Source: Pirellulales bacterium | Lineage (GTDB): Bacteria > Planctomycetota > Planctomycetia > Pirellulales > JAICIG01 | Direction of reading: 5' to 3' | Length of the DNA stretch: 49,136 nucleotides | Assembly: GCA_025927475.1 (NCBI GenBank) | Contig: JAICLL010000030.1 | Location: forward strand, 1 to 49,136 | Shown here: piece by piece, positions 10,638-18,532 of the stretch | Layout of the letters: each line of letters opens with the position of its first letter | Position numbering within the stretch: position 1 is the stretch's first letter | Notes under the pieces: model-generated | What the model saw: only the letters and a program-made list of their open reading frames with translations | Database searches by the model: none | Told to the model about the DNA's origin: nothing | Made by a program: the position numbers and the translations under genes

Positions 10638-10730
10638 CGCAATGCCCTCGAAAGTTTTTTCGTTGGTCATCTTGGCATTGGCCCATCGCGGCGCGCCCCG
10701 CCGCGTGACGCCTATGCTACGATGCTCTGG

Positions 10731-10749
10731 CCCCTGAACCCTGAACCCC
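10731..10749. repeat. CCCTGAA tandem repeat, left flank of EF-G-like gene
   Basis: Two and a half units of a 7-base repeat (CCCTGAA on this strand, TTCAGGG on the other) between the exported-protein gene and the EF-G-like gene. A related array in the opposite orientation lies at 12887-12915, on the other side of the EF-G-like gene. Confidence 0.6.
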
Positions 10750-10774
10750 GACTCTTGCACCGGGTCTTGCCCTC

Positions 10775-12874
10775 CTACTCCTCCTCCTCGGGGTGCAGCA
10801 CCGCTTTTTCGATGATCTCTTTCTGCACGTTGCCGGGCACCACCTCGTAACGGCTGAATTCCATGGTGTAGCTGCCCTGCCCGCCGGTCATGCTCGAAAG
10901 GGCACGCGCATAGGTGGTCACCTCGGCCAGGGGCGCTTCGGCGGTCACGGTTTGCAGATCGCCCCCCGCCGAATCCATGCCCAGCACGCGCCCGCGGCGA
11001 CCCGAAAGGTCGCTGTTGATGTCTCCCAGCTTGTCGCCGGGCACGGTGATGTGCAGCGTGACAATCGGCTCCAACAGCGAGGGCTTCGCTTGCTGAAACA
11101 CGTTGCGAAAGGCCATCGAGCCGGCGGTCTTAAAGGCCGCTTCCGAGCTATCGACCGGATGGTGCTTGCCAAAGTGGACTTCCACGCCCACGTTTTGCAC
11201 CTTGTAGCCGGCCACGACGCCGCGCTCCAGGCGTTCCTTGAATCCCTTTTCGACGGCCGGCAAAAAGTTATTGGGAATCGTGCCGCCGACGATCGAATCG
11301 ACCCACAGGAAATTGTGGGTCGGGTCGTAATGGTACTCGCGCATCGACGGAAAATGCGCCTTGGTGGCGAAGGTCTCGATGTCGGTCCCATGCGGCACGG
11401 GGAAGATGCGAATATGGACCTCGCCGAATTGGCCGCGTCCGCCCGTCTGCTTCTTGTGCCGATAGCTGCCCTCGGCCTTGGCCTGAATGGTCTCGCGATA
11501 CGGAATCTTGGGTTCCTTGACGTCGACTTCCACCTTGTCGCGGCGTTTGAGGCGTTCGCGGATAATTTGCAAATGCAACTCGCTCATGCCGGTCATCACC
11601 AGCTCTTTGGTCTGGGCGTCGCGGTCGAGGTGCAGCGTCGAATCTTCTTCGACAATTTTGTGCAGCGCGGTCGAAAGCTTGCCTTCGTCGCCGCGGCTTT
11701 TGGGCGTGACCGCCAGGCCGGCCATCGGCGTGGGAAACTCGATGGGCGGCAGCAACAGGTCGCCCAGGCTGGTGCCCGAGTGCAGATCTTCCGCTTTGGC
11801 CACGGCGACGATATCGCCGGGTCCGGCCGATTCGACCGGTTCGGTATGATTGGCCTGCACTCGCAGAAGCTGCGAAATCTTGACACCTTTGCGGGCCTTC
11901 GAGGCATGCACCGTATCGTCCTTTTTCAAGGTGCCGGAAAAGACGCGAATGAAGCTCAGCTTCTGCACAAAGGGGTCGATGCGCGTCTTGAAAACTTGGG
12001 CGACTAAAGGGCCGGCCGGATCGGCCTTGAGCGTCACCTCGCTGCCGTCTTCACGCTTGGCCTGGCGCGTGATGCGTTCGGGCGAAAGGGCGCACAACGC
12101 CAGCGCGTCGAGCAATTCACTCATGCCCAAATCGGGCTTGGCGGCCACGCACAGAACGGGAATCAGCCCGCCTTCGGCCACCGCTTCGGGCAGCAGACGG
12201 CTGAGCTCTTCGTCGGTCGGCTGCTGACCGTCGAAATAATGGGCCGTCGCCTCTTCGTCGTGTTCGATGATCGCCTCGACCAGCGAGGTGCTGATTTCGG
12301 CGGGATCGACCAGCGCGCCTTTCGTGTCGGCCGGCGGCTTGAGCGTGCTGACCACTCCGCGAAAATCATGGCCGCTGCCCACCGGCACATTCAAGGGGAT
12401 GCAGCAGGCGCCAAACTGCTCCTTGATTTTGCGCAGCAAGCCGGGGAAGTCGATGTTTTCGCCGTCCATCCTGCTGATGACGATGATCCGCCCCAGACCG
12501 CGTTTGCCGGCTTCGTGAAACACGCGCCGGGTGTTGACCTCGATGCCCGAGTGGGCGTTGACCACAATCACCGCGGTCTCGACCGCCCGCAGGGCAGCGA
12601 TGGTTTGCCCGATGAAATCGGGATAGCCCGGCGTATCGATCACCTGAAAGTACTTGCCGGCGTGCTCGAAATGGACGACGCTGGCCTCGATGGTGTACTT
12701 ATGGTGTTTTTCTTCTTCGTCGAAGTCGCAGACGCTGGTGCCATCGTCAACGCTGACGGGATGTTTGACCATGCCGGTCTTGGTCAGGAACTTGTCGACA
12801 AGCGTAGTTTTGCCGGCCGATCCGTGGCCACAGAAAGCAAGGTTGCGGATATCGCCGACGTTGCGTTGCGCCAT
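10775..12874 (-). CDS. Elongation factor G-like GTPase (divergent)
   Basis: A 699-residue translational GTPase with the full EF-G domain layout: G1 GHGSAGKT (16-23), G3 DTPGYPDF (80-87), domain II beta-barrel around 290-385, and domains III-V including the conserved GRGQFG and a C-terminal SMTGGQGSYTMEF. The G4 motif is SRMD (134-137) instead of NKxD, and the switch-I region (HKYTIEAS) differs from the RGITI of canonical EF-G. This fits the EF-G-like / EF-G II group that many bacteria carry beside fusA; I infer a specialised role rather than routine translocation, and give no gene symbol. The ribosome binding site is weak (GAG, 6 bases). There are no str-operon neighbours (rpsL, rpsG, tuf), which also argues against it being the main fusA. 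Confidence 0.9.
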   Translation of the reverse strand: MAQRNVGDIRNLAFCGHGSAGKTTLVDKFLTKTGMVKHPVSVDDGTSVCDFDEEEKHHKYTIEASVVHFEHAGKYFQVIDTPGYPDFIGQTIAALRAVETAVIVVNAHSGIEVNTRRVFHEAGKRGLGRIIVISRMDGENIDFPGLLRKIKEQFGACCIPLNVPVGSGHDFRGVVSTLKPPADTKGALVDPAEISTSLVEAIIEHDEEATAHYFDGQQPTDEELSRLLPEAVAEGGLIPVLCVAAKPDLGMSELLDALALCALSPERITRQAKREDGSEVTLKADPAGPLVAQVFKTRIDPFVQKLSFIRVFSGTLKKDDTVHASKARKGVKISQLLRVQANHTEPVESAGPGDIVAVAKAEDLHSGTSLGDLLLPPIEFPTPMAGLAVTPKSRGDEGKLSTALHKIVEEDSTLHLDRDAQTKELVMTGMSELHLQIIRERLKRRDKVEVDVKEPKIPYRETIQAKAEGSYRHKKQTGGRGQFGEVHIRIFPVPHGTDIETFATKAHFPSMREYHYDPTHNFLWVDSIVGGTIPNNFLPAVEKGFKERLERGVVAGYKVQNVGVEVHFGKHHPVDSSEAAFKTAGSMAFRNVFQQAKPSLLEPIVTLHITVPGDKLGDINSDLSGRRGRVLGMDSAGGDLQTVTAEAPLAEVTTYARALSSMTGGQGSYTMEFSRYEVVPGNVQKEIIEKAVLHPEEEE

Positions 12875-12886
12875 AAAGATCTCGGA

Positions 12887-12915
12887 GGGTTCAGGGGTCA
12901 GGGTTCAGGGTTCAG
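12887..12915. repeat. TTCAGGG tandem repeat, right flank of EF-G-like gene
   Basis: An array of about four GGGTTCA/GGGGTCA units directly upstream of the EF-G-like gene. It is in inverted orientation relative to the shorter array at 10731-10749, so the gene is bracketed by the two. Confidence 0.6.
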
Positions 12916-12954
12916 CATCCTTAGACGACCGTGCGCGCTTTGCGGACGTGGCAA

Positions 12955-13007
12955 GTCGCCTTTCGCTCCAGCGAAAGCAGCGTTGCTTTCGCGGAGCGAA
13001 AGCCGAC
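12955..13007. repeat. Long imperfect hairpin (REP-like)
   Basis: The arms 12955-12979 and 12984-13007 are inverted copies with one mismatch and one single-base gap; the arm core is CTTTCGCTCC and the loop is about 4 bases. It lies between the 3' end of hisA and the start of the EF-G-like gene, which is transcribed away from hisA. It could terminate hisA transcription or be a repetitive extragenic palindrome. No T-run follows, so REP-like is somewhat more likely. Confidence 0.65.
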
Positions 13008-13041
13008 AATGGCGCAGGGCTATAAATTTAAGCGTTTTCAT

Positions 13042-13782
13042 TTAAGCGTTATCACTTTGCCACCCCCGACGTTCTGCCGCGGCCAGGGCGTCGGGCAGCG
13101 AGAGCACGCCTTCATAAAGCGCGCGGCCAATGATGCAACCGGCCAAGGGCAGCTCGGCCAGCGCCGCCACATCGGCCGCTCGCGCGATGCCGCCCGAGGC
13201 AATCACCGGCGTCTCGACCGCGCGGCACATTTCGGCCATGGCCGCCAGATTCGGGCCGGCCAGCATGCCGTCGGTGGCAATATCGGTATAAATGATCGCG
13301 GCCAACGGTTCGCCAGCATAGCGGCGGGCAAGATCGGTGGCCGGTACGTCGCTGGTCGCCAGCCAGCCATCGGTGGCCACCCGACCGTCGCGCGCGTCGA
13401 TTCCCAGCACGAGCCTGTTAGGGAACTGCCGGCACATGCCGCAAAACCAATCGGGTTCGCGCAGTGCCCGCGTGCCGACCACCAGCCTGGCCAGCCCGGC
13501 ATCGAGCAATTGAGCGATCGTCTCTTCGCTGCGGATGCCGCCGCCCAGTTCGCAAGGCACATCGACCGCCTCGACAATCGCCCGGATGCTGTCGAGATTG
13601 CCGGGGCGGCCGTCGCGGGCGCCGTCCAGATCGACCAGGTGCAGACAACGGGCGCCCAGCCCCACCCAATGCCGAGCCATGGCGGCCGGATCGTCGCCAA
13701 ACACGGTTTCGCGTTGATAGTCTCCCTGCTGCAAGCGGACGCACTTGGCGCCGCGCAGGTCGATCGCCGGCCAGATCTGCAT
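13042..13782 (-). CDS. hisA: HisA, ProFAR isomerase of histidine biosynthesis
   Basis: A 246-residue (beta/alpha)8 barrel matching 1-(5-phosphoribosyl)-5-[(5-phosphoribosylamino)methylideneamino]imidazole-4-carboxamide isomerase. It carries out the Amadori rearrangement of ProFAR to PRFAR in the cytoplasm. Visible signatures: PAIDLRGAKCVRL with catalytic Asp8, HLVDLDGA, ELGGGIRSEETI, LGIDARDG with the second catalytic Asp129, TDIATDGMLAGPN, and the phosphate-binding ASGGIA and IIGRALYEG. The length is normal for the family. The start MQIWPAIDL is typical. Neither hisH nor hisF is adjacent, so this is a stand-alone his gene as in other planctomycetes. Confidence 0.97.
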   Translation of the reverse strand: MQIWPAIDLRGAKCVRLQQGDYQRETVFGDDPAAMARHWVGLGARCLHLVDLDGARDGRPGNLDSIRAIVEAVDVPCELGGGIRSEETIAQLLDAGLARLVVGTRALREPDWFCGMCRQFPNRLVLGIDARDGRVATDGWLATSDVPATDLARRYAGEPLAAIIYTDIATDGMLAGPNLAAMAEMCRAVETPVIASGGIARAADVAALAELPLAGCIIGRALYEGVLSLPDALAAAERRGWQSDNA

Positions 13783-14082
13783 CGCGTCGGGAGCCCTCTT
13801 CGGCCGAGGCAGAAGTTGAAGAAACCGAATATGCCATACTCACCGGCGCGCTGCAAGTGGGCATCGCCGGTCACAAAACCGGTGCGGCCGGACTTTCAGA
13901 GCCTGCCCGTCCCGCCCGAGAGACCGTCATAGCCGTCGTGTCGCTCTACTTACGGCACGAGCTTGAGTCAATCGTTTGCGGCGTCCGATGCCAAGGTCTG
14001 TAGGGAACGGACTCCGTGCCGTTCCGTGCTCGTCAGAACCGACCAGATTGGCCTTGGTGATCGATTCAGGGGGAAGCTCACT
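13783..14082. other. Intergenic region with small hairpin
   Basis: Three hundred bases between the divergent hisA and glycosyltransferase genes, so it should hold promoters for both. The only clear structure is a short inverted repeat, GGAACGG at 14004-14010 and CCGTTCC at 14019-14025. The upstream extension of the glycosyltransferase frame to 13963 looks non-coding. Confidence 0.5.
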
Positions 14083-14808
14083 TTGAAGAATTCGTTGTCT
14101 GTGTTCGTGCCGGTTTTGAACTGCCAATCGACCGCCCACTTGCTGGTGGGACCCTTGCTCGAAGTGCTCGAGGAACTGACTCACCGGTTCGAGTTGCTGG
14201 TGATCGACAATGGCTCGACCGACGCCACCCGTGAGACCTTGGCCGAGCTTGCCCTTTGCTATCCCCAATTGAAATTGGTCACCCAGGCCAACCGGTCGAG
14301 CGAGGCCGAGGTGATGCGAAGCGGGCTAAGGCACAGTTCGGGCGAGCTGGTTCTTTATCGGCGGGAAGCATGCGAGGTGGGGCCGCGCTGCCTGACCGAG
14401 ATGTGGCAAGCGGCCCGCTCGGCCGATCTGGTGGTTGCGGCACGCGGTCACGCGTCGCTGGCTGCCGCGGCCGCCGCACCGGCCGTGTTGCCCGCCGATG
14501 CCCCGGCTTGGCAAATGATCCGCCGGCGATTGCTCGAAACCTGGTTGCGGCAGCGCGGCGAAAGCGACTGGCTGCGTTATCTGCACGCACGTGGCTTTCG
14601 TGCGCTGGAAGTCGAGGCCCGCGGTTCGGCGATGTCGGCGATTCATGGCTCGCAGATTCATGGTCCTCAGACTCCTGGTCTTCATCGGTCTTCCGCGCGC
14701 CTGCACGGAACCCCCCGGCAGCCCGTTCGCGCCGAGCCGCAAGTCCGAGGCACGGCGCGAAGGCCGAATTATCTGGATCGGATTAAAGCGTTCGCATTAG
14801 GTGAATGA
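14083..14808 (+). CDS. Family 2-type glycosyltransferase
   Basis: A 241-residue protein with a GT-A Rossmann-like N-terminal half: LSVFVPVLNCQS, LLVIDNGSTDATRETL (the nucleotide-sugar-binding acidic turn typical of GT2), and an SSGELVLYRRE segment where the DxD motif normally falls. The DxD is not clean here (ELVLY), so catalytic competence is uncertain. No long membrane segment is seen. The tail after about residue 190 is degenerate (IHGSQIHGPQTPG, then Arg-rich). I place the start at TTG 14083, just before the conserved first strand, with AGGGGG about 9 bases upstream; the frame is open to TTG 13963. It is a solitary gene, divergent from hisA. Confidence 0.7.
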   Translation: MKNSLSVFVPVLNCQSTAHLLVGPLLEVLEELTHRFELLVIDNGSTDATRETLAELALCYPQLKLVTQANRSSEAEVMRSGLRHSSGELVLYRREACEVGPRCLTEMWQAARSADLVVAARGHASLAAAAAAPAVLPADAPAWQMIRRRLLETWLRQRGESDWLRYLHARGFRALEVEARGSAMSAIHGSQIHGPQTPGLHRSSARLHGTPRQPVRAEPQVRGTARRPNYLDRIKAFALGE

Positions 14809-14893
14809 AGATCCGCGCCCTCGCTCGCTAAATCCGCTAGCTTGCCCCTTGCCGTGCTATCATCGCCTGCCTATGATGACCCGGTGGGGTTAA

Positions 14894-14990
14894 ATGGGGC
14901 GGTTAGTAGGGCAGCGGTTAGTAGGGCAGCGGTTAGTAGGGCAGCGGTTAGTAGGGCAGCGATTAGTACGGGCAGCGGTTAGTACGGCAG
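14894..14990. repeat. 15-bp minisatellite, about six copies
   Basis: Tandem units of GGGCAGCGGTTAGTA. The first is variant, the next three are identical, then one has a single change (GATTAGTA), one has an inserted base, and the last is partial. There are no unique spacers, so it is not a CRISPR. A 73-codon open frame crosses it, but only because the unit length is a multiple of three. Confidence 0.9.
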
Positions 14991-15047
14991 CGGGGCCAGC
15001 CTGCGAAACAGGCCGCCGACGTATCAGGGCAAGAACGTCGCGGGAAC

Positions 15048-15221
15048 GTGTGCAATCTCATCTACATTCACACGTCTTCGCGACGCGATACATCGGCCAC
15101 GAACGGAGATATTGAGTCGACCTTCGAGCTAGAGCGGCTTCGCGCTCGTATCGCGGCCTTCAACGGCCTGCGACCCGTTTCTCTCCATGTGATGGCTGAC
15201 GCTTCGGCCTGCGCGTGGTGA
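15048..15221 (+). CDS. Doubtful small ORF (57 residues)
   Basis: GTG-initiated frame ending at a TGA at 15219-15221, too short to stand on length alone. The second half (TFELERLRARIAAFNGLRP) looks like an amphipathic helix and has moderately GC-rich third positions, which is why I mention it. It has no clear ribosome binding site and no recognised family. It may be the tail of a decayed gene. Confidence 0.2.
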   Translation: MCNLIYIHTSSRRDTSATNGDIESTFELERLRARIAAFNGLRPVSLHVMADASACAW

Positions 15222-15297
15222 AGCGCGCGGCCAAACGATCCATCGGTGTCGGCCATCCGGGCGTTGTCTACGGCGCGAACGAGGGGAGAGCATTTGC

Positions 15298-15819
15298 ATG
15301 AGTCTTTCTGAAATCGGTACGCATCAAGCGCACGGGGTGCCCGCAGTCACGGGCCCGGCTGACCACGACCCGCCCTTGCACCGCATCAAAGAAGTCCGGC
15401 AACAGCAGGGGGTTTCGCTGCGGCGAGTCGGACAAGTGCTGCATACCGATATTCGCGAGCTGCGGCGTGAAGAAGAGAACACCACCGACATGCCGCTCAG
15501 CCGTCTCTATCAATGGCAGCAGGCGCTCGATGTGCCGGTGGGCGATTTGCTGGTCGATTCGGGGGCGCCGCTCTCGACGCCCGTGCTGCAACGAGCGCGG
15601 ATGGTGCGGATCATGAAGACGGTGGCGGCCATTCGCGAGAAAGCCCAGGCCCCTTCGATTCAGCGGTTGGCTGAGACGCTGGTCGAGCAGATTTTGGAGA
15701 TCATGCCGGAGCTGAAAGGCGTGAATCCCTGGCATTCGGTCGGCCAGCGCCGGTCGCTGGACGAATATGGGCGGATTGCCGAACGCACCTATTCCGACGA
15801 GCTATGGCGCGACTCTTAG
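15298..15819 (+). CDS. XRE-type helix-turn-helix regulator
   Basis: A 173-residue protein. Residues about 27-85 form a Cro/C1-like helix-turn-helix (LHRIKEVRQQQGVSLRRVGQVLHTDIRELRREEENTTDMPLSRLYQWQQALDVPVGDLL), closest in pattern to XRE DNA-binding domains. The C-terminal half is helical (MVRIMKTVAAIREKAQAPSIQRLAETLVEQILEIMPEL) and may dimerise or sense a signal. AGGGGAG lies about 10 bases before the ATG. It precedes the CNB-ferredoxin gene on the same strand by 270 bases and could regulate it, though that is only a positional inference. Confidence 0.8.
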   Translation: MSLSEIGTHQAHGVPAVTGPADHDPPLHRIKEVRQQQGVSLRRVGQVLHTDIRELRREEENTTDMPLSRLYQWQQALDVPVGDLLVDSGAPLSTPVLQRARMVRIMKTVAAIREKAQAPSIQRLAETLVEQILEIMPELKGVNPWHSVGQRRSLDEYGRIAERTYSDELWRDS

Positions 15820-16090
15820 TTCCGGTTTTCCCGTCTCGTGCAATCAATCTGGTGGCTGGGGCAGAGGCTTGCCGATGCCCCGGCGTGGGCGGGTGCAAGA
15901 ACGGGTCTGCGCCGCGAACTTCACGAGGCTCTGATCGGTTTTGACGGTCGAACTTAGTCATGGCCTTTGTAGAGAACAGGTGGGCCGATCGAGGCATCTC
16001 GGCTCGACAGCATGCCGCGGCGCGGCGATAATGCGCCCCATGCTTGCGTTGCTGCTTTTGTCAGGCAGGAAGCCCTGACCTACCGAAAAG

Positions 16091-18280
16091 ATGCCCCCCG
16101 CCGTCGTTAATCCCGAAGCCAGTCTCGAATCGCGCCCCGGAGATGAGCTGCTTGGCCAGGCCGAACTGGAGCGGCTTTCGCTGTTCGCCAATCTGCGCAA
16201 AAAGCCGTCGTTCGATAAGTTTCCCGGCGCGGTGCTGCTGCGCAAATACCGCCGCGGCGAGGTGATCGTGCGTCAAGGCGACGCTGGCTGGACCGCGTTT
16301 TATGTGCTGACCACGGCCGATCTGGTTTCGCTGCGCGAGGCACAGCTTGCCAAAATCAAAACGCAGTTGGAAACGCTCAGCCCCGCCGATAGCCAGCGGC
16401 AAGATCTGACCGCTTTGCAGGCCGCGATCGAACCGCAGCTTGCGCAGCTTCAGACGCCCGCCGCGGCGACCGCCGACGAAACGCAGCGGCGGCCGGTGGT
16501 GACGGCGTATCTTGATGTCGAACTCCGCTCGGCCCGGCGCCCCGGCCTTCTCAACCGCCTCCGTGGCCTTTGGGGCGGCAACAGCAACGGCGACAGCCAG
16601 GCCGATGTCCAGCGGCGCCCGCAGTTCATTCCCAACGATGGTCCCGTCGATATTCGGCTCGACACGCGCCGCGCCGAGATGCACGAGGGCGAGCTGTTCG
16701 GCGAAATGAGCTGCATGAGCCGCATTCCGCGCTCGGCCACCGTGGTGGCCAACGAAGATTGCTATTTGCTGGAAATCTTGCGCAACATTCTCGACCAGGT
16801 GCGCAAAGATCCCAGCTATAAAGAGCAGATGGATCGCATCTATCGCGAGCGGGCGCTGGGACCGCAGCTTCGCAAGCTTTCGATTTTTGCCGATTTGAGC
16901 GAAGAGCAATTCGCCGCTGTCCGCCAGCGTGCCGAGCTCATCACGCTCGAACCGGGCGAGGTGGTCTACGACGAAGATGATCTGTCCGACGCTTTTTATG
17001 TGATCCGCAGCGGGCTGGTGAAGGTCGTCAAAAACCTGCGTTACCTCTTGCGGGCCGACGAGATCACGGCGGCGGCCCGCCCGGCTCTGATGGAAGAACT
17101 GCGGGCGGGTGAGCAAGCCGGCGGCCTGCCGGCGGCGGTGTGGAAGCAGTTGGACGAGGCGGGGCAAAACGCCGTTCGGCAGCTCGCCAGCGATCAGACG
17201 GCAATCGCTCCGCTAGTGGACGCGCTCAACGCCCTGATCAAAAGCCATGCGCTGGCTGAGTCGCTGGGCGATAAGAAAGCGGCGCTGGTGGCGGTGCTCG
17301 ATGATCCCGCCGCCGAGATTGCCCTGGCCGAGTTGCCCGAAAAAGTGGCCGACTGGTCCGACCTCGATGCGCGGACGTTCAATCGCCGGGCGTTGGAGGC
17401 GGTTTGCCCGCGGGGAATTCCCAAGCGCAGTCTGACGGCCGACCCGCGCACGCTCACCTACTTGGCGCGGGGAGACTTTTTTGGCGAGGCCGGCGTCATT
17501 GAGAATCTGCCGCGCAGCGCGACGTGCTTGGCGTTTGGGCATCCGGACATCGGGCAGTCTGTGGGTGGCGGCGGGGGTGTGGTGCCTTCGCGCGTCGAGC
17601 TGGTGCGCGTCAGCCGCGAGTCGTTTTTGGAAGTCTGCCGCTCATCTCCGCAGTTGCAGGCGCGGTTCGCGGCGCAATTGGAACTTTATCGCCGCCGCAC
17701 CAAAGAGCGCACCGAATCGCGCCCCTGGGACGAACGCCAGCCCGCCACGCTCAACCCGCGCTTCGAGGAGCTGGGCTTGGTGCAGGGGCAAAAGCTGATG
17801 CTGGTTGATCTCGATCGCTGCACGCGCTGCGGCGACTGCATGCGGGCCTGCGTGAACACGCACGGCGATGGGGCCAGCCGGCTGTTTCTCGATGGTCCGC
17901 GCTTTGGCAAATACCTGGTGCCCAACTCCTGCCGCAAGTGCCTCGATCCGGTGTGCATGATCGGCTGCCCGGTCGGCTCGATCGTGCGCGGCGACAACGG
18001 CGAGATTGTGATTAAAGACTGGTGCATTGGCTGCGGACTGTGCGCCGAGCAATGCCCGTATGGCTCGATTCACATGAACCGCCTGACCGATCTCAACTTG
18101 CCGGTTTCGTCAGGCCAGGCCCATCATTCCGACGAAGTCGAGACCAAGAAAGTCGAACTTCGGGCGGTGGTGTGCGACTTGTGCAGCAGCCTTCCCAGCC
18201 AGGACCCGGCCTGCGTCTATCACTGCCCCCACGACGCGGCCATACGCATCGACGCGCGGTATGAGTTCCCCGTGCGGTAG
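16091..18280 (+). CDS. Double cyclic-nucleotide-binding / four-cluster ferredoxin fusion
   Basis: A 729-residue soluble protein. Residues 50-240 hold one CNB (cAMP-type beta-roll) fold split by about 100 residues: RRGEVIVRQGDAGWTAFYVLT, then later EGELFGEMSCMSRIPRSATV. Residues 255-520 hold a second CNB, also split, at the equivalent place (EPGEVVYDEDDLSDAFYVIRSG, then ARGDFFGEAGVIENLPRSAT). The C-terminal 150 residues carry four ferredoxin-like Cys motifs (CTRCGDCMRAC, CRKCLDPVCMIGCP, CIGCGLCAEQCP, CDLC...CVYHCP), the pattern of HybA/DmsB-type electron-transfer subunits. I infer that ligand binding gates, or redox state controls, electron transfer. No catalytic partner subunit is encoded nearby. 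The ribosome binding site is weak. Confidence 0.85.
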   Translation: MPPAVVNPEASLESRPGDELLGQAELERLSLFANLRKKPSFDKFPGAVLLRKYRRGEVIVRQGDAGWTAFYVLTTADLVSLREAQLAKIKTQLETLSPADSQRQDLTALQAAIEPQLAQLQTPAAATADETQRRPVVTAYLDVELRSARRPGLLNRLRGLWGGNSNGDSQADVQRRPQFIPNDGPVDIRLDTRRAEMHEGELFGEMSCMSRIPRSATVVANEDCYLLEILRNILDQVRKDPSYKEQMDRIYRERALGPQLRKLSIFADLSEEQFAAVRQRAELITLEPGEVVYDEDDLSDAFYVIRSGLVKVVKNLRYLLRADEITAAARPALMEELRAGEQAGGLPAAVWKQLDEAGQNAVRQLASDQTAIAPLVDALNALIKSHALAESLGDKKAALVAVLDDPAAEIALAELPEKVADWSDLDARTFNRRALEAVCPRGIPKRSLTADPRTLTYLARGDFFGEAGVIENLPRSATCLAFGHPDIGQSVGGGGGVVPSRVELVRVSRESFLEVCRSSPQLQARFAAQLELYRRRTKERTESRPWDERQPATLNPRFEELGLVQGQKLMLVDLDRCTRCGDCMRACVNTHGDGASRLFLDGPRFGKYLVPNSCRKCLDPVCMIGCPVGSIVRGDNGEIVIKDWCIGCGLCAEQCPYGSIHMNRLTDLNLPVSSGQAHHSDEVETKKVELRAVVCDLCSSLPSQDPACVYHCPHDAAIRIDARYEFPVR

Positions 18281-18532
18281 GGCGGCTCTGGGTTTTGCCG
18301 CACCGGCGCGGTATTCTAGTGCTCGGTCCAGTCGTGTATTGGGACATGAAAGTATGCAGTAGGGTGCCACGGCATCCGCCGCAGCGCGAGTGAAGTCACT
18401 ATGTGAACAAGCGCGGCCGCTGCGGCCGACGCCGTGCGGATCTATTCTTCGGCCCGAGATGAGAGCGGGCTCAGCACGGCGCCGGCCGCGCGAAATTCCT
18501 TCCTCATTTGATCTTTCACGGAGAGAACATCT

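Larger units (their letters stand above)
14809..15297. other. Long spacer with minisatellite and one doubtful small ORF
   Basis: About 490 bases between the glycosyltransferase and the helix-turn-helix gene. It holds the 15-bp tandem repeat at 14894-14990 and a low-confidence 57-codon frame at 15048-15221. No tRNA-like or terminator-like structure is evident. Confidence 0.5.

Noticed and set aside
10793-12007. 404-codon plus-strand frame opposite the EF-G-like gene
   Set aside because: Shadow frame; the GTPase motifs are on the minus strand.
13464-14003. 179-codon plus-strand frame across hisA and its upstream spacer
   Set aside because: First part is antisense of hisA; the remainder has no family resemblance and no ribosome binding site.
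14894-14990. Possible CRISPR array
   Set aside because: The 15-bp units are directly adjacent with no unique spacers, and no cas genes are present.
14894-15115. 73-codon ORF across the minisatellite
   Set aside because: Open only because the unit is 15 bp; no ribosome binding site and a repeated LVGQR peptide.
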